64,000 bases of DNA from NCBI RefSeq assembly GCF_002531935.1, contig NZ_NWSV01000012.1, positions 1 through 64,000 on the forward strand, written 5' to 3'. The first letter of the stretch is position 1, and each line of letters begins with the position of its first letter. This document shows positions 7,045 through 14,573 of the stretch, piece by piece. Below the pieces are notes generated by a model. The model was given only the letters and a program-made list of their open reading frames with translations. It searched no databases and had not been told where the DNA came from. This DNA comes from Rhizobium chutanense. GTDB lineage: Bacteria > Pseudomonadota > Alphaproteobacteria > Rhizobiales > Rhizobiaceae. The position numbers and the translations under genes were made by a program.

Positions 7045-7974
7045 ATGACGATGCGTAACAATCTGCGCCGGATCCGCCCCTGGCAACTGGCCCTGACGGC
7101 AGCCGTCATGGCCCTGCCGCTGATCCCGTCGGCGTCGACGGTCAAAGGCTTCGCCTTCGCTGGCGCCGCCCATGCCGCGGAAAAGAAGCTCGACACGTCG
7201 CGCCTGGTTTCGGTCGGCGGCGACGTCACCGAGATCGTCTATGCGCTCGGCGAGGAAAACCGGCTGATCGCCCGCGACACGACGAGCCTCTATCCGGAGG
7301 CGGCGCTGAAGCTGCCCAATGTCGGCTACATGCGGGCGCTCTCGCCGGAAGGTATCCTGGCGATGAACCCGACGGCGATCATTGCCGTCGAAGGCTCCGG
7401 TCCGCCGGAGGCGCTCACCGTGCTGAAAAATGCCAGCGTGCCCTTCGAGATGGTGCCGAACGCCTTTACCCGAGACGGCATCATCGCCAAGATCGACCGG
7501 GTCGGCACGCTGCTCGGCGTGCCCGACAAGGCAAAGACGCTCGAAGACAAGGTCGCGGCCGATCTCGACGCGGCGATTGCCGATGCCGAAAAGCGCCCGG
7601 AGGCCGAGCGCAAGCGCGTTCTCTTCATCCTCAGCGCCCAGAACGGCCGGATCATGGCATCGGGCACCGGCACGGCCGCCGATGGCATCGTCAAGCTCGC
7701 CGGCGCTGTCAACGCTGTCGGCGCATTCCCCGGCTACAAGCCGCTGACCGACGAGGCGATCATCGAGGCCAAACCCGACATCATCCTGATGATGAACCGC
7801 GGCGATGGCGCCGGCACCAAGAACGAGGACCTGCTGGCGCAGCCGGCAATCGCGCTGACGCCGGCTGGCGAGAAGAAAGCGATCATCCGGATGGATGGCG
7901 TCTACCTGCTCGGCTTCGGTCCGCGCACCGCCGCCGCCGCGCGGGATCTCAACACGGCGATCTACGGGGGCTGA
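7045..7974 (+). CDS. hmuT: Hemin ABC transporter periplasmic binding protein HmuT
   Basis: I start at ATG 7045, preceded by AAGGA at a workable distance; the frame is open further upstream, overlapping hmuS. The first 45 residues are basic then hydrophobic and end in AAHAAEKK, a signal peptide of unusual length. The mature part is a class III (TroA/BtuF-like) binding protein: VSVGGDVTEIVYALG, ARDTTSLYPEAALKLPNVGYMRALSPEGILAMNPTAI in parts, and KPDIILMMNRGDG. HmuT takes haem from the TonB-dependent receptor to HmuUV. The stop is 2 bp from the hmuU start. Confidence 0.93.
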   Translation: MTMRNNLRRIRPWQLALTAAVMALPLIPSASTVKGFAFAGAAHAAEKKLDTSRLVSVGGDVTEIVYALGEENRLIARDTTSLYPEAALKLPNVGYMRALSPEGILAMNPTAIIAVEGSGPPEALTVLKNASVPFEMVPNAFTRDGIIAKIDRVGTLLGVPDKAKTLEDKVAADLDAAIADAEKRPEAERKRVLFILSAQNGRIMASGTGTAADGIVKLAGAVNAVGAFPGYKPLTDEAIIEAKPDIILMMNRGDGAGTKNEDLLAQPAIALTPAGEKKAIIRMDGVYLLGFGPRTAAAARDLNTAIYGG

Positions 7975-7976
7975 TC

Positions 7977-9086
7977 ATGGCCCTGCCGCAAGCCATGGAA
8001 CGAGGGCGACACTTGCCGATGGCGGACATTCGCGCAAACCGGCAGGCGGGCGACAGAACGCGGCTTGCCCTGCTGGCGATCGCGCTGCTTGTCGCCGGCT
8101 CGGTCCTCTCGATGCTGTTTTCGGTGACGACAGGCGCTTCGGATGCCTCGATCCTCGATGTCATCAGCAACATGGCCGGCTCCGAAACCGCGCTCAGCAC
8201 GCGTGACCGGATCATCATCTTCGATATCCGCCTGCCCAGGGCGATCCTCGGCTTCCTGATCGGCGCCTCGCTGGCCGTCTCCGGCACGGTGATGCAGGGC
8301 CTGTTCCGCAATCCGCTGGCCGATCCCGGCCTCGTCGGCGTCTCCTCAGGCGCAAGCCTCGGCGCCGTCACCATCATCGTGCTCGGCAGCGGCCTTGCGG
8401 CTCCGCTCGCAGCACTTCTCGGCATCTACACCCTGCCGGCGGCCGCATTCGCCGGCGGCCTCGTCACGACGCTGCTGCTCTACCGGATCGCCACCCGCCA
8501 CGGCCAGACCTCGGTGGCGACGATGCTGCTTGCCGGCATCGCGCTCGGCGCGCTTGCGCTGGCGCTCACCGGGCTGCTGATCACCATGGCAAATGACCAG
8601 CAGCTGCGCGACCTGACCTTCTGGAGCATGGGCTCGCTTGCCGGCGCCACATGGACGAAGATCGCCGCCGCCGGCCCGATCATCCTCCTGTCCTTCACCG
8701 CCCTGCCCTTCATGGCCCGCGGCCTCAATGCCATCACGCTTGGCGAGGCCGCCGCCTTTCATATGGGCGTGCCGGTGCAGCGGCTAAAGAATGTGGCGAT
8801 CGTCGGCGTCGCCGCGGCGACCGGCGCCTCCGTCGCCGTCAGCGGCGGCATCGGCTTCGTCGGCATCGTCGTGCCGCATATGCTGCGCATGGCGATCGGC
8901 CCGGACCATCGTTTCCTGTTGCCGGCTGCAGCACTGCTCGGCGGTTCGCTGCTGATCTTTGCCGATGTGCTGGCCCGCACCCTGGTCGCCCCGGCCGAGC
9001 TGCCGATCGGCATCATTACCGCGGCGGTCGGCGGGCCGTTCTTCCTGTGGATTCTGCTGCGGCAGCGTTCGCGTCTTGCGCTGTGA
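7977..9086 (+). CDS. hmuU: Hemin ABC transporter permease HmuU
   Basis: A 369-residue FecCD-family permease with about ten hydrophobic segments. Family signatures are seen: LPRAILGFLIGASLAVSGT, MQGLFRNPLADPGLVGVSSGA, and GGIGFVGIVVPHMLRM near the coupling helix. It forms a dimer that moves haem through the inner membrane with HmuV. The first 40 residues are hydrophilic and could be shorter in reality, since ATGs also lie at codons 5 and 13. It follows hmuT by 2 bp and precedes hmuV by 9 bp. Confidence 0.95.
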   Translation: MALPQAMERGRHLPMADIRANRQAGDRTRLALLAIALLVAGSVLSMLFSVTTGASDASILDVISNMAGSETALSTRDRIIIFDIRLPRAILGFLIGASLAVSGTVMQGLFRNPLADPGLVGVSSGASLGAVTIIVLGSGLAAPLAALLGIYTLPAAAFAGGLVTTLLLYRIATRHGQTSVATMLLAGIALGALALALTGLLITMANDQQLRDLTFWSMGSLAGATWTKIAAAGPIILLSFTALPFMARGLNAITLGEAAAFHMGVPVQRLKNVAIVGVAAATGASVAVSGGIGFVGIVVPHMLRMAIGPDHRFLLPAAALLGGSLLIFADVLARTLVAPAELPIGIITAAVGGPFFLWILLRQRSRLAL

Positions 9087-9095
9087 GCAATTGAA

Positions 9096-9890
9096 ATGAT
9101 CGAAGTTTCCGGCCTCTCCGTGCGTCTTTCCGGCAAGGCCATCATCAGCGACGTCGCCTTCACGGCAAGAGCCGGCGAATTGACGGCGATTGCCGGGCCG
9201 AACGGCTCCGGCAAGACGACGACGATGAAAGCCATCTCAGGCGAGCTTGCCTATGGCGGCTCGGTGCGCATCGGCGACGACGAGGTCAAGGCGTTGAAAC
9301 CCTGGCAGCTTGCCGCTATTCGCGGCGTGCTGCCGCAGGCAAGCACCATCTCCTTTCCCTTCACCGTGCGCGAGATCGTCCGCATGGGCCTGACATCGGG
9401 CCTGAACCTCAATCCCGACACATCAGAGCAGACGGCGGCCGCAGCCCTTGCCTCGGTCGACCTGACCGGCTTCGAAGGCCGTTTCTACCAGGAGCTCTCC
9501 GGCGGCGAGCAACAGCGCGTGCAGCTGGCCCGCGTGCTCTGCCAGATCGCCGAGCCTGTCGTCGACGGCAAGCCCTGCTGGCTGCTGCTCGACGAGCCCG
9601 TCTCCAGCCTCGACATCAGCCACCAGCTGACGATCATGACGCTTGCCCGCAATTTCTGCCGACGCGGCGGCGGCGTCATCGCCGTCATGCACGATCTCAA
9701 CCTGACCGCGCTCTTTGCCGACCGCATCATGCTGATGAAATCAGGCCGCCTCGCCGCCGCCGGCCGTGTCGGTGACGTGCTGACCGACGAGATCATGCTC
9801 TCGGTGTTCGGCTGCGCATTGCGCATCAACCAGGTGCCGGCCGACGGCACCCCCTTCGTGCTCGCCCACAGCGCCGTTTCCCGCTCCTGA
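9096..9890 (+). CDS. hmuV: Hemin ABC transporter ATP-binding protein HmuV
   Basis: A 264-residue ABC ATPase. Walker A is GPNGSGKTT (about 33-41), the signature is LSGGEQQRVQLARVL, Walker B is CWLLLDEPVSSLD, and the switch histidine is in VIAVMHDLNLTA. The insert PVVDGKPCW before Walker B is common in HmuV proteins. It powers HmuU and ends the hmuPSTUV operon. About 150 bp follow before the next gene, with an EcfG-type promoter inside. Confidence 0.95.
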   Translation: MIEVSGLSVRLSGKAIISDVAFTARAGELTAIAGPNGSGKTTTMKAISGELAYGGSVRIGDDEVKALKPWQLAAIRGVLPQASTISFPFTVREIVRMGLTSGLNLNPDTSEQTAAAALASVDLTGFEGRFYQELSGGEQQRVQLARVLCQIAEPVVDGKPCWLLLDEPVSSLDISHQLTIMTLARNFCRRGGGVIAVMHDLNLTALFADRIMLMKSGRLAAAGRVGDVLTDEIMLSVFGCALRINQVPADGTPFVLAHSAVSRS

Positions 9891-9902
9891 CCACCGCCCG
9901 TC

Positions 9903-9927
9903 GGAACTTTTGATCGCCCGGCACGTT
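9903..9927 (+). promoter_or_regulatory. EcfG-type promoter before the DUF883 gene
   Basis: GGAAC (9903-9907) and CGTT (9924-9927) are separated by 16 bases, the -35/-10 pattern recognised by EcfG sigma factors in alphaproteobacteria. The distance to the DUF883 ATG at 10038 allows a leader of about 100 bases. The ecfG gene itself is 1.2 kb away. Confidence 0.6.
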
Positions 9928-10037
9928 TTCGGCAGTGATCTGGGTCAATGCCGGGCGATATCATTCATGCAACGAACGTTGGTGACCCACGTGCGAAACA
10001 GGCGGGCTTGCGCGCGCCCCAGCCAATGGAGACAGCC

Positions 10038-10382
10038 ATGAGCTATTCTATTTTCCAGTCCGGCCGCAGCCGCCGCAACGGCACCTTCCACAATTTGGAA
10101 TCCGGCATCGAGGAGCAGATCGAGGCGCTGCGCGACGAACTCGCCGAACTGACACGCCTCGTCGGCAAGAGTTCGCGCCACCAGAGTGAAAAAATCCGCA
10201 GCCAGGCCGGCGCCGGTTATGAGGAACTGCTCGGCCGCAGCGAGGATCTTCTGCGCGAATTGCAGCACGGCTATGAGCGCGGTACGACGGAAATGCGCGA
10301 GACGGTACGCAAACATCCGCTGGCAACGATCGGCGCTGCTGCCGCTTTCGGCTTGGCTATCGCTTTCCTCGCTCGGCGCTGA
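10038..10382 (+). CDS. DUF883 family protein (ElaB/YqjD-like, C-terminal membrane anchor)
   Basis: ATG 10038 has GGAG six bases upstream. The 114-residue product has an amphipathic coiled-coil middle (about 20-85, Glu/Arg-rich) and ends VRKHPLATIGAAAAFGLAIAFLARR, the single C-terminal membrane segment typical of DUF883 proteins. ElaB/YqjD relatives in enterics are stationary-phase, inner-membrane, ribosome-associated proteins; transfer of that role here is inference. The EcfG-type promoter upstream fits a stress function. It is followed after 9 bp by a holin-like membrane gene. Confidence 0.8.
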   Translation: MSYSIFQSGRSRRNGTFHNLESGIEEQIEALRDELAELTRLVGKSSRHQSEKIRSQAGAGYEELLGRSEDLLRELQHGYERGTTEMRETVRKHPLATIGAAAAFGLAIAFLARR

Positions 10383-10391
10383 GGACGCGCG

Positions 10392-10790
10392 ATGCTCTCG
10401 ATCCTCAGTGCGCTGACGGGCGCAAGCGTGCATCGGACCGTTGCGCGCGCCAAGCGCAACAGCATCTTCATCGCGCTTGCCCTGCTCTTCCTCCTCACCG
10501 CCTACGCGCTTGTTGTCGCCGCCGGCGCCATCTGGCTCGCCGGCATTTACGGCCCGGCCGGCGCAGCCCTCTTCCTGGCCGCCTGCGCGTTGTTGATCGC
10601 CATCATCGCGCTGGTGGTGATGGCGGTCATGAATGCCCGGGAGAAGCGTCGCGCCCGCGAGCGCCGCGCGGCACTGGAATCCTTCGCCACCGTCGGCCTC
10701 GGCCTTATCCGCGCCCAGCCGCTGCTCACCGCCGGCGTTCTGGCGGCCATTGTCGCAGCCAATCTGGTGGGCTCGAAGCGTGAGGATTGA
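10392..10790 (+). CDS. DUF1469/holin-superfamily membrane protein
   Basis: A 132-residue protein with two strong hydrophobic segments (about 25-50 and 55-80), a basic stretch EKRRARERRAALE and a third weak hydrophobic segment near 105-125. This is the layout of DUF1469 proteins, often found beside DUF883 genes (as in the yqjD-yqjE pair of enterics). No phage genes lie nearby, so the holin label is only a superfamily name. It is cotranscribed with the DUF883 gene. Confidence 0.7.
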   Translation: MLSILSALTGASVHRTVARAKRNSIFIALALLFLLTAYALVVAAGAIWLAGIYGPAGAALFLAACALLIAIIALVVMAVMNAREKRRARERRAALESFATVGLGLIRAQPLLTAGVLAAIVAANLVGSKRED

Positions 10791-10889
10791 GGAGCGTTGA
10801 TTCTCCTGATCGTTCTGAGAAGGGACGAGGAGAAGCGGGTTGCATACCATACCCAGCGGGAAGATTAGGCAGGTCCGCCCACCCACGCT

Positions 10890-11028
10890 CCCTCATTCCT
10901 GTGCCTGTCACAGGAATCCAGCCACGGCGCGTCCGCGCCGTGAATGAATCAATACGTCAAGCGAAAGAGTCTTTCGCGCCCAAGGACTTGGGCGCACTGG
11001 ATTCCTGTGACGAGCACAGGAATGAGGG
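10890..11028. repeat. 139-bp palindromic mosaic repeat, copy B
   Basis: This is the reverse-complement copy of the 2513-2650 element. Outer arms 10890-10919 and 10999-11028 are inverted repeats, with internal hairpins CACGGCGCGTCCGCGCCGTG and GCGCCCAAGGACTTGGGCGC. It again lies between two convergent genes. The 11029-11100 stretch next to it shows nothing recognisable. Confidence 0.85.
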
Positions 11029-11109
11029 TGGAGAGGGAGTGCCTTGAACAGCTAATCACCGCTCTTGGACACACGCCGTTTCCCCTCCTGCAAAACTACA
11101 AACCAAAAA

Positions 11110-11140
11110 AAGCCGGCGCCCCGCGAGGGCAACCGGCCTT
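11110..11140 (-). terminator. Intrinsic terminator of nepR-ecfG
   Basis: On the minus strand AAGGCCGG...CCGGCTT forms a GC-rich hairpin followed by seven T residues (the A-run at 11104-11111 on the + strand). It lies about 20 bp beyond the ecfG stop codon. Confidence 0.7.
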
Positions 11141-11157
11141 CCTCCCAAAAAACCTTC

Positions 11158-11715
11158 TCAGAACGCAAACGCCTTCGACGTCAGCGGCGCCGAGGTGGCG
11201 TCAGGCCCAAAGTCCGCCTCGCCTGAAATCTGCAGCAATTCCTGCAGCCGCTGGCGGGCGCGGTTGACGCGGCTTTTGATCGTGCCGACGGCGCAGCCGC
11301 AGATCTCGGCGGCTTCCTCATAGGAAAAACCCGAGGCACCGACGAGGATGATCGCCTCTCGCTGGTCCGGCGGCAACTGGTCGAGCGCCTTCTTGAAGTC
11401 CTGCAGATCGAGCGCCCCGTATTGCGAGGGGTGCATCGCCATCGATTCCGTGAACAGCCCGTCGCTGTCCTGGACCTCGCGGCCGCTCTTGCGCATCTGG
11501 CTGTAAAGTTCGTTGCGCAGGATCGTGAACAGCCAGGCCTTCATATTGGTGCCCATCTCGAAATGATCCTGCTTGGCCCAGGCCTTCATGATGGTATCCT
11601 GGACAAGATCATCGGCCCGGTCGTGCCGCCCGATCAGCGAAATGGCGAAAGCACGGAGACTTGGGAGGGCCGCCAGCAGTTCCCGCTTGAAGCTGGGTTG
11701 CGTTTTTTCTTCCAT
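11158..11715 (-). CDS. ecfG: ECF sigma factor EcfG (general stress response)
   Basis: A 185-residue sigma factor. Region 2 (about 12-75) includes RADDLVQDTIMKAWAKQDHFEMGTNMKAWLFTILRN in parts, the EcfG-type region 2. Region 4 (about 108-160) has LPPDQREAIILVGASGFSYEEAAEICGCAVGTIKSRVNRARQRL in parts. EcfG directs the alphaproteobacterial general stress response and is held by the anti-sigma factor NepR until phosphorylated PhyR displaces it. nepR lies 10 bp upstream on the same strand and phyR is divergent, the canonical arrangement. In R. etli the equivalent is called RpoE4. Confidence 0.95.
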   Translation of the reverse strand: MEEKTQPSFKRELLAALPSLRAFAISLIGRHDRADDLVQDTIMKAWAKQDHFEMGTNMKAWLFTILRNELYSQMRKSGREVQDSDGLFTESMAMHPSQYGALDLQDFKKALDQLPPDQREAIILVGASGFSYEEAAEICGCAVGTIKSRVNRARQRLQELLQISGEADFGPDATSAPLTSKAFAF

Positions 11716-11725
11716 GCCGATGATC

Positions 11726-11932
11726 CTATTCGGCCAGCTTGGCAGAAGCCATCATTTCGGCATGGTCTAGCTTTTCGAGAAGATCGAGAAAACGATCTGG
11801 AATTGCCTCCTCCTGCGCAGAGGCATACAGCGACCGCAGCCTGACGCCGATCTGATTGTTCGGGTCCAGGATATCGCTTGCCCGCAGCTCCAGCTTCCGC
11901 TGATCGGCTGCTTCTTTCTTACGTGTCGTCAT
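11726..11932 (-). CDS. nepR: Anti-sigma factor NepR
   Basis: I place the start at the ATG complementary to 11930-11932 (68 residues). The frame is open back to 12043, but those 37 codons have low third-position GC, unlike real coding sequence here. The conserved NepR core is GVRLRSLYASAQEEAIPDRFLDLLEKLD in parts (about residues 24-51). NepR binds EcfG in unstressed cells and is captured by phospho-PhyR under stress. It precedes ecfG by 10 bp. Confidence 0.88.
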   Translation of the reverse strand: MTTRKKEAADQRKLELRASDILDPNNQIGVRLRSLYASAQEEAIPDRFLDLLEKLDHAEMMASAKLAE

Positions 11933-12101
11933 CAATTCGTCTTCTCGCCGGTTGTCTGTTGGGGCGTGCATAGGATCAATCATGATTTCAACCATCGAAG
12001 CCGAGCCTTCGATTGTCGATGTCGCTGGCATTTCTTGTTTCATGGGTCAAAACGCTACGCCCTTTCTTCGTCGGCTGGAATAATGCGGCGCGACAAAAAA
12101 A

Positions 12102-12140
12102 GTTCCTGCGGTTCCGGAACTTTTTTAGCAAGGCGGCGTT
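12102..12140. promoter_or_regulatory. Divergent EcfG-type promoter region between nepR and phyR
   Basis: Rightward, GGAAC (12116-12120) and CGTT (12137-12140) are 16 bases apart, a full EcfG promoter for phyR. The -35 is half of the palindrome GTTCCGGAAC (12111-12120). Leftward, GGAAC (complement of 12102-12106) is followed after 16 bases by CATT, a one-mismatch EcfG site for nepR-ecfG. Both transcripts would be autoregulated by EcfG, as known for this locus in other alphaproteobacteria. Confidence 0.65.
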
Positions 12141-12185
12141 AACCGCTCATTGAAGCCAAGACCGGCCTGCATACGGGAGCCCTGA

Positions 12186-12980
12186 ATGACACTTTCCACT
12201 CGAATTGCGCCGCACCTTCCTTATCTGCGCCGCTATTCCCGCGCCCTTACCGGCACTCAGACTTCGGGCGACGCTTATGTCGCCGCCGTTCTTGAAGCCA
12301 TCATCGCCGATCTCACGATTTTCCCGGATACGGCGAATGACCGGGTGGCACTCTACAAACTGTTTACACAATTGTTTGGTTCCACCGCAGTCCAGATTCC
12401 AGAGCCGACATCGCCCTATGCCTGGGAACAACGCGCCACGCTCAACCTTTCGAAGGTTTCACCGGGCGCCCGTCAGGCCTTCCTGCTCGCCTCCGTCGAG
12501 AATTTCCGCGTTGCCGAAATCGGCGAAATCCTGGAACTCGACGAACAGGACGTCATGCGCTTGCTCGACATGGCCTCGCAGGAGATTTCCCGTCAGGTCG
12601 CAACCGATATCATGATCATCGAGGACGAACCGCTGATCGCCATGGATATCGAGCAAATGGTCGAAAGCCTTGGCCATCGCGTCACCGGTATTGCCCGCAC
12701 GCATGCCGAGGCCGTCGCGCTCTACAACAAGACCAAGCCGAGCATGGTGTTGGCCGACATCCAGCTTGCCGACGGCAGCTCCGGTATCGACGCGGTCAAC
12801 GACATCCTCAAGACATCGAGCGTGCCGGTGATCTTCATCACCGCTTTCCCGGAAAGGCTTCTGACCGGCGAGCGCCCTGAACCGACTTTCCTTGTCACCA
12901 AGCCCTTCAATCCAGACATGGTCAAGGCACTGATCAGCCAAGCGCTTTTCTTCAACGAATCGACCAGAGTGGCCGCCTGA
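12186..12980 (+). CDS. phyR: PhyR: sigma-factor-like domain plus receiver, anti-anti-sigma regulator
   Basis: A 264-residue protein. Residues about 1-130 resemble ECF sigma regions 2 and 4 (LNLSKVSPGARQAFLLASVE and VAEIGEILELDEQDVMRLL), and about 138-255 form a receiver domain (MIIEDEPLIAMDIEQMVE). The predicted phosphorylated Asp is about residue 191 in VLADIQLADGSSG, and TKPFNPDMV holds the conserved Lys. Phosphorylation exposes the sigma-like domain, which binds NepR and frees EcfG. It is divergent from nepR-ecfG, has an EcfG-type promoter, and is followed by a kinase gene with its own EcfG promoter. Confidence 0.96.
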   Translation: MTLSTRIAPHLPYLRRYSRALTGTQTSGDAYVAAVLEAIIADLTIFPDTANDRVALYKLFTQLFGSTAVQIPEPTSPYAWEQRATLNLSKVSPGARQAFLLASVENFRVAEIGEILELDEQDVMRLLDMASQEISRQVATDIMIIEDEPLIAMDIEQMVESLGHRVTGIARTHAEAVALYNKTKPSMVLADIQLADGSSGIDAVNDILKTSSVPVIFITAFPERLLTGERPEPTFLVTKPFNPDMVKALISQALFFNESTRVAA

Positions 12981-13000
12981 GACGCAATTCTTCGGCCTTC

Positions 13001-13026
13001 GGAACCAAATCGCGAAAACAGGCGTT
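13001..13026 (+). promoter_or_regulatory. EcfG-type promoter before the sensor kinase gene
   Basis: GGAAC (13001-13005) and CGTT (13023-13026) are separated by 17 bases. The site lies 20 bp after the phyR stop and about 130 bp before the kinase start, so the kinase gene can be expressed separately in the stress regulon. Confidence 0.6.
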
Positions 13027-13154
13027 CCGGTGCTACCGGGACGCTCCGGTGGCTTTAACGGTTTTTGCAGCGCTTTGTTCTAGAGTTGACAGGCGAGGCC
13101 TTGAGGGCGCTCGTTTTCAGCGAAGTCCAAGATGTCACAAGGAAAGGCGGCCGA

Positions 13155-14168
13155 GTGAATAGGACTGAACCATTGTCCGGCATGCCTTTTACCTTCGAAG
13201 GCAAAGCCGCAATGATGGAACGCGCGCTCGGCAGCGCCGGGATTTCGATCCTCTGCCAGGACGCCCGGCTTTCGATCTTCTACGCCGAAAATCTGCCGCC
13301 GCATTTCGCTGCACTCTTTACTTCAGGCAGCAGCGATGCCGCTCTTTTCGGCGACGCCCATGGGCAATATCTGACAGCACTGAAACATAAGGTATTGGAA
13401 ACCGGCATCCCTAACAATGCCGAGATCGAGATCGCCGTCGACGGTGAAACGCGCAGCTATGAATTGAAAATCCAGCGAACCGGTGAGCGCGGCAAATACG
13501 GACTTCTGTCCGTCATGGCTGAGGTCACCGAAAGCCGGCATCGCGAAAAGGTGCTGAAATCGCTGTTGCGCGAACTTTCGCACCGCTCGAAAAACCTTCT
13601 TGCCATCATCCAGGGCATCGCCACGCAGACGGCGCGCAACACACTTTCTCTCGACAGCTTCCTCGTCAAGTTTCGCGGGCGGTTGCAATCGCTTTCCAAC
13701 TCGCAGGATCTGATCACGGATTCGAGTTGGCGCGGCGCCTATCTCTTCGAACTCGCTGAAAAACAATTCGCCCCCTACTGGCCGGAAACGTCAGGTTCCA
13801 TGCCGATCTATGGCATCAATGCCCATCTGACCCCCAATGCCGCGGTGCATGTCGGGCTCGCCCTCCACGAGCTCATCGTCAACTCCGCTTCCTACGGCGC
13901 GATCTCAGGCGGCGGCGCCTCGATCACGCTGAATTGCCGGGAAGCCATGATCGGCGAGAGGAAGGCGATCGAGGTCGCCTGGGCAGAGGTGCTGCAAGAT
14001 CAATCGGAAATCCACGAATTCAGCGACAACAGCTTCGGTCGAACCGTGCTGGAGCGTGTCGTGCCCTCCTCCGTCAACGGCAAGGCGGAGTTGAGCCTCG
14101 TTCCCGGCCGCATCGAATATCGTCTGACCATTCCGGAGACCGAATTCGAAATCTTCAAACGTGTGTGA
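13155..14168 (+). CDS. HWE/HisKA_2-type sensor histidine kinase, probable PhyR kinase
   Basis: I prefer GTG 13155 (337 residues), with AAGG upstream; the frame is open to 13065. An N-terminal PAS-like domain (about 12-125, ISILCQDARLSIFYAENLPPHF) leads to the phosphoacceptor region LLRELSHRSKNLLAIIQG with the HRxKN form of the HWE/HisKA_2 class. ATPase motifs include GLALHELIVNSASYGAIS (N box) and FGRTVLERVVPSS. No membrane segment is seen, so it is a soluble sensor. PhyR kinases of rhizobia are mostly of this class and often adjacent to phyR, which makes it the likely PhyR activator. Confidence 0.88.
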   Translation: MNRTEPLSGMPFTFEGKAAMMERALGSAGISILCQDARLSIFYAENLPPHFAALFTSGSSDAALFGDAHGQYLTALKHKVLETGIPNNAEIEIAVDGETRSYELKIQRTGERGKYGLLSVMAEVTESRHREKVLKSLLRELSHRSKNLLAIIQGIATQTARNTLSLDSFLVKFRGRLQSLSNSQDLITDSSWRGAYLFELAEKQFAPYWPETSGSMPIYGINAHLTPNAAVHVGLALHELIVNSASYGAISGGGASITLNCREAMIGERKAIEVAWAEVLQDQSEIHEFSDNSFGRTVLERVVPSSVNGKAELSLVPGRIEYRLTIPETEFEIFKRV

Positions 14169-14185
14169 AAGCCCCGACAACCCAA

Positions 14186-14312
14186 ACAGAAAAACAGCCG
14201 GTGCGAGGGCGGCGCACCGGCTGTCTTCACTCACCGGGAGGGGACCGTGAGTACGTCCGGATAGTGGGTTGGGGGCGCGCATGTTGGGTCGATGCGATCA
14301 CCATCCGGATAC
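14186..14312 (-). ncRNA. Candidate EcfG-dependent small RNA with C-rich loop
   Basis: A minus-strand EcfG promoter (14343 down to 14319) would start a transcript near 14312. The transcript contains a hairpin (14229-14252, stem ACTCAC/GTGAGT) whose 12-base loop shows CCCCUCCC. It ends at a strong hairpin (14194-14224) followed on the minus strand by TTTTTCTGTTT, a Rho-independent terminator. No convincing minus-strand gene lies here. Promoter, hairpin with an anti-Shine-Dalgarno-like loop, and terminator together look like an RNA gene of about 125 bases. Whether it is expressed is unknown. Confidence 0.5.
14194..14224 (-). terminator. Intrinsic terminator (leftward) of the candidate sRNA
   Basis: An 11-bp stem, ACAGCCGGTGC paired with GCACCGGCTGT, is followed on the minus strand by TTTTTCTGTTT. 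On the + strand the hairpin is not followed by T residues, so it mainly serves leftward transcription, although it may also protect the 3' end of the kinase mRNA. Confidence 0.7.
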
Positions 14313-14318
14313 CGCAAT

Positions 14319-14343
14319 AACGACGACATCGAACATTGGTTCC
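14319..14343 (-). promoter_or_regulatory. EcfG-type promoter reading leftward
   Basis: On the minus strand GGAAC (complement of 14339-14343) and CGTT (complement of 14319-14322) are 16 bases apart. It points away from preT and toward the terminator at 14194-14224, with no open gene between. The AT-rich 14344-14470 stretch on its other side holds no gene and probably includes the preT promoter. Confidence 0.55.
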
Positions 14344-14497
14344 CCGCCGAACGAAAAAAATTCGACTTTTTTTGAATCTTTTTTCGGATCCCTCTTCCCG
14401 GCCCCGCGCCCCGCCATTCCGCCGCCGCGACAGAATATAAATTAACAAATAAAAACAGTTATTTATAGACTGAAATGAAGGAGGAGATCGTCAAAAT

Positions 14498-14558
14498 TTT
14501 ACCGTTTGATAAATTTTTAAACCTGAGTTACGCTTTCCCTCACAGGCCGTTTACCAAT
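14498..14558 (+). promoter_or_regulatory. RutR-box-like elements in the preT leader
   Basis: TTTACCGTTTGATAAA (14498-14513) matches 10 of 14 fixed positions of the E. coli RutR box TTGACCA-N2-TGGTCAA. GTTTACCAAT (14549-14558), just before the preT ribosome binding site, is identical to the left half of the better box upstream of amaB (25252-25261). Shared control by the RutR-like regulator is inferred. Confidence 0.35.
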
Positions 14559-14573
14559 AATGAGGGAACTTCA

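Noticed and set aside
10392..10790. Holin-like gene as a sign of prophage
   Set aside because: The protein is a DUF1469-type partner of DUF883, and no phage structural, integrase or lysis genes occur nearby.
14227..14448. A 73-codon minus-strand frame spanning the EcfG promoter and candidate sRNA
   Set aside because: It has no ribosome binding site, is Arg-rich without domain features, and its start lies upstream of the predicted leftward promoter, so the RNA would not include it.
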